In this document: piece by piece, positions 34,253 through 49,200 of the stretch
How positions within the stretch are numbered: the first letter of the stretch is position 1
How the letters are laid out: each line of letters begins with the position of its first letter
Assembly: GCA_003864495.1 (NCBI GenBank)
Contig: ML133401.1
Span: 3,959,189-4,023,188, forward strand
Source of the DNA: Nemopilema nomurai
Lineage: Eukaryota > Cnidaria > Scyphozoa > Rhizostomeae > Rhizostomatidae
Length of the DNA: 64,000 bases
Reading direction: 5' to 3'
Translations under genes and position numbers: made by a program
The notes under the pieces: model-generated
Databases searched by the model: none
Told to the model about the DNA's origin: nothing
Seen by the model: the letters and a program-made list of their open reading frames with translations, nothing else

Positions 34253-37200
34253 GTGAGTGGGATTCTCATTATTTAGTGAATAACTAATGTTATTTGACTT
34301 TCTAGTTCGGCTATTTAGAGTCATTGCAAAGTACATATCAAAATATTTTAATAGTACAATATTGGAATAGATAGCAAGAAATTTTGTCAAATCATGTCTT
34401 AGACAAAGTTATTTTAGAAATGTTTCTTGTTGGGGATACAAATGGCCAAAGTTTGAAATGCAATTAAGGCTGTTGAAAAAAGTTAATTATTTAAGCATAT
34501 GCAGTAAGGTTTGGGATTTCCAGCATTTTGGAGGGAAAGTTTCAAGCAGTTCTTGTCACAATGGCATTTAGGGAGCCTTTTGCAGTAGCAATAAATCTTC
34601 TAGAAAGAAAGCAACAGTAACCTGGAATATTAAAGTCAGCAAATTGTTTTCCTACTTTGCTACATGACTATATTATCATTTTTACTTGCCATGTACTAAC
34701 ACAATATTGTGATATTTATCTAAACTAAAACTAACCTTGATGCCTCATCTTGGTCGAAGAACTCCACAATTGACATTGAGGCCAAAACAGGATAATTTGT
34801 TGGGTAGAGATTGTAAACTTCAAATCTTGTGACAAGTTTATTAAACGCTATTTGAAGGAAACATAAACTTTCTTCATTAGTTGTTTCAAAAGTTATTTCC
34901 TGGGACTTTGAAAGATGCTCTAAAGATTTGTTACATCATTCAAGGTGCTCTTAATATCTAACATAATCTTGCCAACTGAAACTTGATGTAGTAGAACTTA
35001 ATGGAGCGAGGCCCATAAAATATCATTGATGTTTTATGAGCAGAGTTGCTCCATTTGTTAGTCAACTGACTTGAAAGTTGGTCAAATGTATAACACAAGG
35101 ATGTTTCAGCCGGTACATCATTTTTAGTCCTTGTAATATGCCTCATTGCTATGTAATCACCTGATGGATATTGGGACAATGCCAGAACAGCAAAGTCAAA
35201 ATTGAGGCTACTTTTTATCCTGCACATATTCAAATATAACTGAAAAGCCTGAGCATTCAAATCACTAATTGATCAGTTCAAAAGCACAATTGCCTAAAAG
35301 ATGAGTTGGTGGCTTTCAACAAATAAATCAACAACTGAATATAAATTTTCAATTAACTCCAACTGTGATGTTACAGAATGGGCCAGCCAGAATGACCATC
35401 ATGGATTAATTTTTTCAGCATTTTGTCTAAATTATCAAATTCAGCCCAATTTACCTGTATGTTATTGTTTTGCTTCATATCTTAAATGCCAGAGGAATAT
35501 GACAACTCACTGGTATGTTTACAGAATTCTAAATCTTTGGGAAAGGAAAGCACAACACCTGTGCTAATAAATACACTTTTAAATACAGTTTTGTTTTGCT
35601 ACCTGTCAGTGGTGCCTTACTAGAATCAATTTTATGGAATTGTGTAAGACCCCATTTATGAAAACATTCCTGTTGAATGAAATAAACAACAAGAAATTTT
35701 TAAATGTTTCTTTAAAGCTTTCCCAAGCCATGTTTTTAGTTATGGCTGTTTTTGTCCAGTTAACCATAGTTCAAATATAAGAAAGACAACTGGTTGTTTT
35801 TAACGATAAGGGAATATAGATTGCTTTTCTTCACAATGCTATGAAGATTTGCAGGTACTAATTTGAGGGTAATGCCAAGGCAGCAAAGTTTATGTTCAAT
35901 GAGCTAAATAATGCAAACAACTTCTCTATCAACAAGTGATTGGGAAGGTTACAAATTTTTTGTAAAATATTCTGGTAAAAATGTGACGTTATTGCCATGC
36001 TTGGATCTCATTTTGCAATGTTTGCAATGATATTTTCCGACATCTTTCCTATTCAACACGCAGTCTCCACCCTCACAATGCATTTCGAGTGAAGACTTTT
36101 TACAAACAAAGTAAATAATCCTGCATTTGGAGCCCTGAAACAATAATTTCTTTAATGCATCATGACCCAATTGCAAGGCAGAAGTCTCATAAGCGATGCA
36201 GCAAGAGGAACTGTGAGACTTCCAGCCATGATTTCGCGGAAAAATTGCATAAACTGCGCATGCCCTGTAATTCACATTTTCTCTGGTTGGATTTAAACTT
36301 GAAAAGAAAATAAAGAAAAGACAATAGCAACTTCAGATCGTATCCCCAACAATTTCCCTTTATTAAAAATAATTTCTAGAACTCCCATACTTGGTTTGCA
36401 AATTGGACCTTAGCAAACAATTAAGATTTAAATGCCCTGTTGTGTCATTCTGTCCCAAAAATAATACAGATTTTGAAAATTAGACACCTAATTGATAACT
36501 TCTGAACCCAAATTGTTCAACTCAGATTTGTTAAAGAAATAAGTTGCTAATTTATAGATTGAAAGACTCTGGCTTCTCGTTGCTTGCAGAAAACAATTTT
36601 AAACTTCCTGAATGTTGCTCATCGTTCCTTTTTGCACTTTTTAATTGTACGTGTACCAATTAAATGCATATTACACATTCTTGTTGGATCACTGTCACAT
36701 TTTTACAGGGACAGTTGAAAGTGCATACGTTAATGCAACATTGCCATCGGCCACAGCAATCGAAAATGGTGCTAAGATCGAATTTTTATTGGATGCATTT
36801 GATCCACCTGCAACAAGTGTATATCACTCTCTACTGAAGTTCGGGTATGAAAAGGCGGGAACTTCTTTTGCAAGGCTTTATAATTACAACAAATTTACAT
36901 CAGTGTTTGTGCTCCACTCCCCGCTACCACCTGAATTTGTTGGGAGGCTGAGCACCTCTCAGGTTGGAGGAAAAAACAAGGTATCCATTTCACCGATACT
37001 GTTTGCGGATGAGACCTATCAGTTTTACTTCGAATTGGACTACTACACAACGTTAGGAAACTCAACCAAGATTGATAGCCAGAAGTATTTGCTGCAAAAT
37101 GTCTACTGTGAGTAAATGTTTCATCTTGTTTAGGGCCTGAATGCCTGAATTATATACTTCTTGCGAATAACTTGAATTTTACTAGATATGACGATTGAAT

Positions 37201-40200
37201 CCTTATTTTCATCGACATGGGGTCGAATAGTCTAGTCCATTTACTGAAATATTGTATGCAATCTTTGTTCTCCGTTGTATAGCTTTACCCGTGTAAAACC
37301 CAATTGCAACTTATTACATCTTCTTCGAAAGTGCTCTTGTTCTGAGAAAGATAATTAATAGATAAGACTTGCTCCTCTATTGATTAATATGCTAGCAGAA
37401 GAATTGTATTTAAACCAGGAGGGACGGGGATCAAAAACTTCAAATTCAAAACAGAATCACATTTTCATGCTATCGGGGTGCACAGTAGCTTCTGTTTGTA
37501 TGAATGTTTATATGTATTTATTTTCATCCACGAAGCTACACCAACATTCGACGATTCAGCATCGATGCAGGTCAATACCAATTTGATCGAAGGAATTGCC
37601 AGAACAATAACCTGCGTTGTGCGAAGTCGACCTGCCTCGAGTGTCACGTGGTCCTATAACAACGTAACGATCAATGCAACTCAATCGTCATCATCTTCGA
37701 TCAGCGGCAGTGTCACTACAGTGACGAGTATTCTCAATGTAAGCAACCCTTCTGCGTCATACGAGGGCGAAAGAATCACGTGCGTGGCTGCGCACCAGTT
37801 CTCCCCCGCAGTGAACCACACAACGACGATCAATGTTCAGTGTATGTTCCCATAGGAATTCTTTTTATTCGATTGCCGATTGCATTGCACTTCTCACACT
37901 TGCCATTGTTTCACTGCCGTGTCCTCAAAGTGTGGCAATTTCACCTCATTCTTTTGCTGTGTATTAAAACTATAGTCATCAGAGTCCAGAGAAATTGGCG
38001 GCTCCACGGCTGGGAGCCGGAGGAAGTTTATTGTTTAATGTCTTAACTGAAAAACGCTTATTAATAATTTTTGTTGTAAACATTGAAAGCAAATGTTGAA
38101 TTTTTATTTCAATTTAGTAACGAGGAGGGATTGATTTATAAGAATTGTAGCCACAGGAAGGTTAAACTTTTTCCAGTGTTTGACAGACATCAAGAAGTTG
38201 TCATCAGTTCTTTACTTGAACAAAATAAAATAATAGGTAAGCCTTGTTTCAATGGGAGATGCATCATCGTTCGACAATCACAAATTTGACCTCACTCTTT
38301 CGTCTCGCAGACCTTCCAAAGAACACTTCGTTAACCGTGACACCCTCAAACCCGAAGTTGAACCAAATCCTGCAGCTGACTTGTAACGCCGTCGGTCGAC
38401 CGAGTGTTTCCAAGTACCGATTCTACATCAATGATGCGTCTATTGGCAATTCAACGAATGGGTCATTGATTGTGAATGCCATGGACTGTGCTACGCATAG
38501 CGGCATCTACAAATGCATACCTGAAAGCTCCATTGGAGATGGACAAATGAAGACACAGTCCGTTACTGTGACAGGTCTGTGTTTGCTTTAGGGGTTTTAG
38601 TTGGACGCTACTTAAATAACCGTTTTTTAAACGCTGCCTGATCCTGATGTTTTTTCTTTGAAGTGGAAGGGGGAGGTAGCAGGTGAAAAATGAAATATCA
38701 GAAGAAAGCGTAGTTTTCACAAAGCATATATACTTCTTTTTCTGCTGATGTACTTTTGACTTTGAAATTATTCCATATAACCAAACGAATGGTACACCTG
38801 CTAACATATAAAGAAGGAGAGCTTTACTCATCATTATCAACGCTAATTTCTTCATTTCTTAACTTATTAGCACTAGAATTTCTTGTTCGATGTTTTCACT
38901 GATTCTTCAGCTAAGAATTGTAAGTGGCTAATCTTTACGTAATAATATCAAAGTTTGAGTTGCGTGTTACGGCTGCACTAATACCCAAATGTATGGGCTT
39001 TCCAAGCGAATATTAGTCATAATGCGTAAGGCTGTTTTCAATTCCTTCTTTCACGAGAAACTGTATATCCACGTAAAAATCGCCTAAGGCCTTGTCAGCG
39101 CAAAATGGGCTGGCTGGTATCTCTTTTTACAGAAAGGCATTCAAAACTATTTATCAATATTCCTAGGTCTTTCGTTCCAGATTGAGAGCTAAATGGCATC
39201 ACAAGAAATAGCTAAATGAAAGTTCGTCTTGACTATCTAGATTTAACCTTCTGCAACCTTTCCTTGACTAAATCTTACCAGTATCATATCTGTATACCTT
39301 ATTGGTTCCCCAGAAACTTTATTTAATTTCCACTGCTTCGTTTTAGATGATATCAAAGTAAGTTCAAAAAATTCTACATTGACTGTAAGCGAGACAAAAA
39401 ATGCCATTCTTGAATGTGACGTCACCGGATGTCCCTTGCCAACCATACAGTGGAAGAAGGGTGGAGCCCCTTTGAATAAGACTGGCAGTAGACTACAGCT
39501 GACAAATGTTACTTCTAGTGACAGTGGCCAGTATTCTTGCCACGCTGAAAATGGATACACGAACGGATCTGCACAAATCCAAGTCTATGTTATGTGTGAG
39601 TAAATTTCAGTTGCTTGATAAGATTCTCGGGTATCCAATTTTAAATGACACTTGTTTGTTCTGTTTTAAGTATGAAATTGATACAGGAAAAGGCATCTTG
39701 TTTCTTCAAGCAGCACAATATGGCCTGTAAAATAAAGACATCTGATTGATATACTATTTCACGGTAGATTCTCGTTCTTCAACAATAATATCAACAGCAG
39801 TTGATCTAGACTATGTGCTTTGAATATATCCGCTCAACTAGTTTCACATGTTGTGCATCGCCATGTAGACTGGTCTATAAAGGTGCTTTATTCCAGTTGT
39901 TTCTTTCCTCGTCCCACACCTGTAAATCGTCCGTCAATACACAAAATGATTCGTTTCCCAGTGCCCTAATAACTGGATTGTTTTGCAGACAAACCTGTGT
40001 CCACGAACATGCCAGCCTCGAACTCAAAGCCGAGGGAAGGCTCAGCAGTGACCTTCACTTGCAAGGCAGACTCGTATCCGCCAGCCTCGTTTAGGTTTTA
40101 CCGTATTGATAATGGCGTAGATGTGGAAGTAAACAGTGCCGGCTCAGCGAGCAGTGGAATTTACACAGAGTCAAGTGTCAGCTACAGTGGTGCATATATT

Positions 40201-43200
40201 GTTACTTACAAATGCGTTCCGTACAATCTTCTGGGAAACGGAACAGCTGTTGAGACCAGCATGGAAATCCAAGGTATGCAACGTTTTTCTACATGCAACT
40301 GTTGGATTTCCACCAAAGGGGGTTCTAGTGCGAGGCCCATCTAATATGGCTCGTTGTTCATAGTTGGTGCCTTCATGCGCACAGCTTAGTGAAAAAAGTG
40401 TTTGAAAGTAGGGCAGAGTTTGACCTTTGGGCAAGAGTATTTGAAACTTGGATTGCTTTTCTCTGTATTAACAATTTCTGAAATGGAAGAACTATTATAT
40501 AGATATGATATTCAGATAAACTATGCATGGCAAACTATCCGTATGATGCGAAGTTTATGAAGTATGTCCGCAGGACAGACATCAGGTCATTTATACACTT
40601 TCCTGCCCAGTTTGAAATCTGTTCCTGAATTCTCTTCCACCATTTGTCGAAGGTTCCGTCAATTTTTAATGTTACAGCTGCTCTGCATTATTCATTTGTC
40701 AGTTTAAATGAACTTGTCACTTGTCAGTAAATAAATACTCTTGATAAAAAGTCGACTATTTTCTGAAGCAGCTCCAGACCTGTTGGTTTTTGCTTCCTTT
40801 GCGAAAAAACTTTGCAAATGGCTAGATATGAGTGAGAGACTCTTTTGAATCTATTCTAGCCTGCTTTCTTTCCGTCAATTCAGTCTGTCCTTGCGTTTTC
40901 ACAAATGATTAGAATTTCTCCGTGGATGATGCTTCTTAAGGTTTCCCTTGTAACTTTGCTCCATTATAGCAGATTTATATGCTCAAAGACCAGTTTCATT
41001 TCTCTAAACTATCCTTGAAAGGAAGTTGGACGACACAATCCTCTGCTACTTCAGATTTAAGAAGAAATAAACTGACACTCCAATATTGACAATTTCGCAT
41101 CGATTTTTACCGTTTATTGTCATCAATTTCAGTTCTACCGCGAATCGTGGTGTCAGCCATACCCAGTACTGTGAATGCAACCCAGAGTGCCGTCATTGAG
41201 TGCAAGATCTTAGCTGCTAACCCAGTACCCATAGTCGCCATTAGAAATGCTAGTGGCATCCAAATTGCCATACAAATGGAAATGTGACATGGGGCAGTGT
41301 CACGGCTAATGACGGTGGAACATACACATGTAATGTCAGCAACAGCGTTGGGTCTGTCACTGGAAGTACCACGCTGACCGTTAATCGTAAGTCATCAATG
41401 TCAGAGTGTCATTCTTGTTGCTATTCGACTTCAGACTTCATCGTCAACTATCGTTTTAATGCCAATGTTTTTCTTTAGTTCTAGCTATTCTCGATTCTCT
41501 TGCAGATGTACCTGACAATGTTAACCTTGCGTCTTCCAATAACAAGCCCGTGAATGGTTCGACTGTCACTTTGACTTGCTCAGCACGTGGGACTCCGCAG
41601 CCTCGTTTTAGATTTTTAAGTGCTACAAACGCTGTAGTTCAGGACTCATCAAGTGCAACATTCGTCACTGATGCCCTAAACTACGAATCGGTGACAAATT
41701 ATAGCGCCATTTTTCGATGTGTACCGTATAATATGATGGGTAATGGAGCTACTGCTTCAGTAAAGCTTGACATTCAAGGTAATTGTTTAAAGTAAATTCA
41801 TTTTGATGCAATCGCACGAATTAGGGCTTGTTACCGAAACGAATGAAAATGAAAACTGAATGGATTATATTGCCAAAAACTGTTCATCAGGAAATCCATG
41901 CTTCAATTCTCACGCCACCAAATGCGCATTGTGCAGTGTTTTGTAATTTTAAATTTCTTTATTTTCTCACATTTATGAAGCAATTTAGTTTGAAAATTTG
42001 TGAATGAAACTCACACAATTGTCAACATTCTGATTATTTTAATGCCATTCTGACTCTTTATCTATCCAGTGCCACCAAGGATTTCGTTTACAATTACTCC
42101 GCAAAATGTGAACGAAACTGGCAGTGTAAACCTTTCCTGCGTTGTTGCTGCTGCAAATCCATCTGCTACCCTAACTCTTCGAAGCCCAACGAGTTCAAGT
42201 ATAACACACACTAACGGCATTGCTACCCTTTCCAATGTGTCTCGCACTGATGCAGGAATTTATTCGTGTATGGCACAAAATGGAGTGCCTGGTTCCCCTG
42301 TGACCAAGACTGCTAGTTTCTCGGTTAATCGTACGTAAAGATTTATCTTTGTTGATTCTCTATTTAATCAACTATTACAATTGTTTTTTGACGTGATGTG
42401 GCTTGAATTACCTCCTAAAGTATGATGCATGTTAATCTGGATTGCTACTTTCTTGAATCAAACTGTTCTTGTTTTGATCTGGATGTTGTTTAAATTTCTT
42501 ATCATAGTAGAATTTTCGTAGCTCTGCCTTTCCAAGGATATAAACTTCCAGCCAGAGAAATCTTAATTAATGAGCATATGGACAAACTAATGTTGATTAG
42601 TCAATGATTGTCTTTTTTATTCTAATCTGTCATTTTTCATTGCCCATTGTAAACAGACGCACCTGATCAAGTGAGGATAACAGCAACAACAACCACTCCC
42701 ATAACTGGCTCGTCAGTGACATTGAACTGCTCCGCACGTGCCTTCCCGAAGCCGCGTTTCAGGTTCTTCTCTGCCAATGGGTCGATTCTTCAAGACGGAG
42801 CTAGTTCCTATTTTGTCACACCCTCTTTGAATCACGAGGAATTCACAAACTACACGACTGCCTTAGAGTGCATGGCATATAATTCATTTGGCGAGACTCG
42901 TGTAAACATAGCGCTGAACATCCAAGGTATTCTCTTCGCTATCAAGCCAGCATAGGCCTTTATAATTTCGGTCATGTTTTAATTTCAATTGTCTTGTAAT
43001 CGTTTCTTGCCGCAGAGATTCGTATGTTCTGTTTACCTTTCAGTTCCTCCGGTCATAACTTTTTCGATCAACCCGAGCATCGTCAACGAAAGTGACAGTA
43101 CCACAATGCAGTGTACTGTCATTAGTGCCAACCCCGCGCCAACCATCTCTTTACAAGACCCAAAGGGAGCGTCGATAAGTCATATGAATGGTTTGGCATC

Positions 43201-46200
43201 GCTGTCTAATATAACACGGGACCGAGGCGGAAACTACTCCTGCATTGCGACCAATGCAGTTGGGAGCTCGTCGAAGAAACAGTCTCTTACAGTCAATCGT
43301 ATGTACCTTCATGCATCTATCATTATTTCTCTAGTTGCAATTTTGTGATCTGTTATAAAAAGAAACCCTTTGAACCCAACTTCAATCGGAGAAAAACGAA
43401 TAGATTAGTATCCAATCTACTGTAAGTGCACATTTATTGGTATGGTTAATGATAATCTTTTGACAAATGGAGTTTTGATAATCGATGGACAACTACGTTT
43501 CATTTATAGAGAGCCACAACAAAGCGATTCTAAAGGGAAGCAACGTGTTATTCCTTTCTCTAAACTTTTGCACAAATTTTGTCGCAAATTTTGTGTGACT
43601 GTCTCTAAAGACGCGACCTATGTAGAGTTCACTGACTACACACTGACTACTCGTTTCTAATTAATTGTTCCTGTGTTCACATTTCATCCCAATTTTCTTA
43701 TTAGGATGTGCAGTTCATCTGTGTACTCCTTTCAGCGACATGATTTTATCTTTCTGTCATTTGCAGACCCGCCCGACAATGTTGCTATTGCAGCTTCAAG
43801 TCTAAAGCCATTAAATGGCTCATCTGTCTCATTCACGTGCTCTGCTCGCGCCAGTCCCATGGCCAAGTACAAATTCTACGCATTGCACGGATCGTCACTA
43901 ACTCCTCTCCAGGACTCCTCCTCTGCCACCTACCAAATAAAAAGCATTGATTATGCAGGCTTTGTTGGCTACAAGGCAACAGTAAGATGCATCCCCTACA
44001 ATTCATTTGGGGATGGAACCAGCAGCGATACCACTGTTGATATTCAAGGTACGAAGACCACTTGAAACTATTCAATGAGAGAAATTGAGTGTCTAGAGGT
44101 CTCATCTATGATTTTCATGACCTTACAAGGAGTATTTTGTGTCTAAAAGATCCAAAAGTAATACTGTTTGCTTTGTGAAAGCAGCACGGCAATCTGCCAC
44201 ATTTTGTTTATTATTGTCTACGGTCAAATAAGCTGTCCAAATACTCAGAGATGCAGTGAATAAAGGTCATATTTTAATAGTACAAAATTGGTTCATCACA
44301 TTGTGTTTATTAGATTATTTCATATAAAATCTGTACTTTATGCATTTGATCGATATGATGGCAAGCAGTTGGTACAAATGACAAGCAGTTTACTGCATTC
44401 AAGCTGTAAATATTCGCTGGTCATTACATATTCATATCTGGGCATCGGCACTTTCAAGGATTTCTTTCTTGTTCTTTTTTTAGTGAGGCCACTTACGAGT
44501 GTTCCTCCTGCAATGACTGTCATAGAAGGCCAGAATGCCACATTCAATTGCACCGTATTAGCGGCCAATCCCGCGCCTACAATACGCTGGTTATTTCCTG
44601 TCAACACAGTTTTACCGCAGAGTAACGGAGTAGCTGTTTTGAAGGCAGTGAAAAAGAATTGGAATGGAACATACACATGTGAAGCTTCAAACGGGATTGG
44701 ACTTGCAGTTAACAAAACTACTTACCTCACGGTTCACTGTATGATTTTCATATTCAATCATTTATTATTACACACTACCTAACAGTTGTCTTTAAAAATA
44801 ACAGTTAATAATATCAGATTTTGTAAATATCCTTCCTTCCTCCACTACCCCTTCTCCTCTACCCCTCCTCGACTACCCCACCTCTACTACCCTCCTCCAC
44901 TACTCTTACTCTACTACCCTCCTTCATTACCCCTCCTCTACTACCTTTATCTACTACCCCTCCTCCACTACCTTTCTCTACTACCCCTCCTCCAATAATA
45001 AAGTAATACTTGATCTTGTTTCCAGGCTTCTTGTCGATAATGTTTTCCATTCCGCCAAGCTTCAGTTGAGAAAAAGGATTTTACTTTGCAGATGGACCCA
45101 GATTTACAAGCAACAGCTCCACCATAACAGTGTGTAAGCCGAATATGGCTGACATACGATGCGTTGCAGAAGGAAATCCTACCCCAACAGTTAGAGTAAT
45201 GTTTTCAGGCAAAGAGTATAAACGTGGACCCAGGAATATTACGTATATAGTAACTAACTTAGAAGACAATACCTTCGGTGTTTACACCTGCGTCGCAAAC
45301 AATAGTGTGAAGGAAGTGAACATAACAAGAACGCTTGTCAAATCAGGTATGTTGAAAAGATTTCCTGGAAACATTTCTTGTGTTAACAAAATAGAGGGCT
45401 TGCATTGTAGGATTTGTCGTTATTATACGTTGGGGTCATGGATCAAACACGGAAAAGGTTCAACTTAGAAGTCGCTATTTTTACTAAAAGAAACTCTGCC
45501 CATCCATGAAATTAATACATTTTAGCTTTGATTTTGAAACTGCAAAATTATTTTGAAAATATTTTATCTGAACAAAGTAAATTGGCTAAAACCTCACTTG
45601 CTACCACACATGTTTTTATCAAGCTACTAACTTAGCAAGTTTTTGCCTTTGGGCATTTGAAAACTGTAACTCAATAACGTAGAGCACCGCCATTTCCTGA
45701 GCAAAAACGTGGTCAAGGACAGAAAAATGGCATAAAACGCTTCTGACACAATAGGACTTTTTCGCTAATGTTTAGGGAAAGATACAAACCTGGTCGATAT
45801 CATTCAAAGTATTTGAACCAAAATATTGTTTGTATGGTAAATGTCTTTTGAGCATGGACGATCACAAATCAAATGGTGCTCGGTCGTAGGTCAAGGGTAG
45901 CCTCTTTTGCGATCGGAACGCATTTTGAAGCTAACCTCCTTTGCGCTCAGTGAATGGCGGCGCTTTAGCGCATGGAAGCTGCCGAAGGGCAAGGCCTAAG
46001 TAAATCGAAACTGACGCAGTCAATTTTCAAACCACTTTGTTATGAAGCACTGCTTCCTTTTGAACTAGCTTCACCGTTTAATGCACGTCGATTCCGAAGT
46101 ATGCTTTGCTTGTCTTTGAAGTTTATGGAATGTTTGGCCATCAGGCTAGCAGATTTATGCAATGCTTTTGCAATCAGGTTGAGTTGGCATCTTTTTTATC

Positions 46201-49200
46201 CTTTTAGATGCTCCGGGTCCATTGACGCAGATTAAATACAAAGAAGGTTCTACCAGCATCGAAGTGACATGGGTATTGCCTGTGTGTACTGGAGCGAATG
46301 GAATAAATAAGATCAGGATAAAGTACAAAAAAAGTGGGGAATCCCAGTGGATGACGATGGATTTGTCAGGTACTCAGACCAAGGCCACAGTTGAAAATCT
46401 GGAAAAGGGAGCGACTTACGATGTGCAGTTGGTTATTGTTGACAACAACCAGAGAGAGCATCCTGGTCTCACGTCTTCGCAAAGAACAGGTTTGAATTTT
46501 TTGATTTTATTCTAAAATTTTATAATTAGTCTAGAATAGAATTCAAAGGCTAGAGTGCAAAACTTCAAAGCTAGTATATCATCTACCCAGTTGCTTTGTT
46601 TGATATCGTTGGAGATGATGCGAATAAAAATGGATCCAAAACACGTTGCTACGGTCTTGCCCTAATATTTGTTTTGTTAAGTTTCTTTTAGAAGGACTCA
46701 CAAGAAGAAAGGGTTGTTAGCCCACCACTGGTTATGAAAATAAAGGGCCTTGAGTCTCTATAACAGCTATGAGTTTAACATAGAGCGTCCAAAATTGAAT
46801 GTAGAGTTCCCCTACCAATCCACTACCGATTCTCCTGCGAATTTCTCTGAATATTTCCTCCGTCAAATTCGAAGCTTCGAATCGGTTAATCATTTATATA
46901 ATGCTAGAGAACATTGCTAGAATCGACTCTGAATACTGACTGTGTTATAGAATAATTTTAGAAAACGAAGACTGTGTTATGAAATGTTAAACTTGTTTGA
47001 AACATGAGATACAGGAATCAGCTACTGAATAATGCCAGTCGTCAAAAAGCATTCTTGTTATGCACCTTCAAGACTGACTCGTGTTAGCGGCATGCATTTG
47101 TCACACGCTTGGCACAAACTGCCAATCGTAGTTTCAAAGTTTCAATAATAGGCAGCTGTATTGCATATTGAAAGGTGAGATTGCATCAGCCTGCCTTCAG
47201 ATGAGGGAGTTTACCCTTAGTATAGAGTTGGCGACTTTGCAAGTTTATTATCTCTTTCAGGGACAACTGTCAAGAGTAGTGGATCGAATGCTGCGATGGT
47301 TGGCGGTATCATTGGTGGAGTTCTACTGCTGGTGATCATCATTGTCGTGTGTGTAGCCTTCAACAAACGGCGAAAGGACTCGTCAACAGGTTGGCTTGTC
47401 TATCTTACCATATCGCCTTCGAAAGATATGATTCTACAGTTTAGGATATATACTCTTTCTTTATACCGTGTCTTTCCTGTATCTTGTCCCGTATTCAAGG
47501 TAACTGATTGCACCCTAATGCATAGGAGAGTACCCAAAGTTCTCTGTGCGTTGAAAAGTGGAAGATTGCTGCAATCACTCATGCCTATTGTATTCATCGA
47601 ACTCTTGCTATGAATTTAACAGCTAGCTTGTTGATATTGCTAGTCGATATTGTTCGCTGATATTATTGGTATGTATAGTTGGTGGCTATTGCTTATTGAT
47701 ATTGTTGGTTCTTTTCACTTTTTGTTATCATTGATTATCATAAATGGTTTATTTCATTTGTTGTTATTGATGGCTACTATCATTTGTCAAAACTGTTGGT
47801 TGGTTGGTGGGTTGATATCGTGTGGTATGACCAACGTCTGGTATCATATGTTGTTATCATGTGTTGTTATCCATTGCTGATATCATGTGTTGTTATCGAT
47901 GGTTGATATCATTGGTTATTAGCAATGGTTTATTTCATGTGTCGTTTCAAAACGGCTAGTATCATCTATTGCTATTGATAGTTGATATCTTGTGCTGTTA
48001 TCCATGGCTGATATCATGTGTTGTTATCTATGGTTGATATCATTGGTCATTATCATGGTTTATTTCATGTGTCGTTAAACAGCGACTAGTATCATTTATT
48101 GCTATTGATGGTTGATATCATGTGTTGTTATCCATGGCTGATATCATGTGTTGTTTTCGATGGTTGATATCATTGGTCATTATCATGGTTTATTTCATGT
48201 GTCGTTAAACAGCGGCTAGTATCATTTATTGCTATTGATGGTTAATATCTTGTGCTGTTATCCATGGCTGATATCATGTGTTGTTATCTATGGTTGATAT
48301 CATTGGTCATTATCATGGTTTATTTCATGTGTCGTTATACATCGGCTAGTATCATTTATTGCTATTAATGGTCGATTTCATGTGTTGTTATCCATGGCTG
48401 ATACCATGTGTTGTTTTCAATGGTTGATATCGTTAGACAATACTGTTGCGCGATGTCATTAATTATTATTAGTTGTTGATATCATTTGTTGTTACCAACG
48501 GCTGGCATCATGGTTTGTGGCACTCTCTTTGTATCGTGGGTTGATATCGTTCGCTATTTTCTAGGCATGATATCACCTATATAACTGACGTCGTTTTCCG
48601 ACCGCTTTTATTTGTACTGACGTTCTTGCAAGGCTCAGTTTTTCTAAAGTCACCACCTTAAACCCTTTTGTCTCTCTATTCCGATGCATTGCCTTTGTCT
48701 TTCTACGACATGTCGGACCTTTCAACTTCATCCACACATGATTAAAACGTATTTCAGGATTCCAGCAGATACAAAAATGTTATTTTCAGATAAAGATTTT
48801 CAATACTGAGAACACCTATTACAGGTTCCTCGATGACCTGAAGGGAATGATGCACATTTCTTTGTTTTCGTTTTCTTTATCGCTGCTTGCTTGGTTGCAA
48901 CATTTTGAATTTCTTAATGGCCGACGCCTACGTAAGCCTTGCCTTTTTGTGGGTACGTCGAAGAATTTACCTTCTCGTGTATCATCACTCAAATTACCCA
49001 GACCTTTGTTATATGATGGGTGAAACCTAAATCCGTAACCAGAATCGGTTTTGGGTTGTTCGCATGTCTAGGTTGCATCAGCTCTGCCTATCATCATGCC
49101 GCTACTTAACATTCCCTCTGCCAACTTAACATCCCCCCTGCCATTTTAACAAGAAAGTCGCCATGTTCTATCGGGACACCCTGTGTCCCTTATTCGATGC

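Larger units (their letters stand above)
36570..45425. repeat. inverted arm 2 (plus-copy side)
   Basis: Partner of the arm at 16240-25790. It starts inside intron 1 of gene B and ends just after the last Ig exon, where TTGCATTGTAGGATTTG is the last shared stretch. It is shorter than arm 1 mostly through intron indels. Confidence 0.9.
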
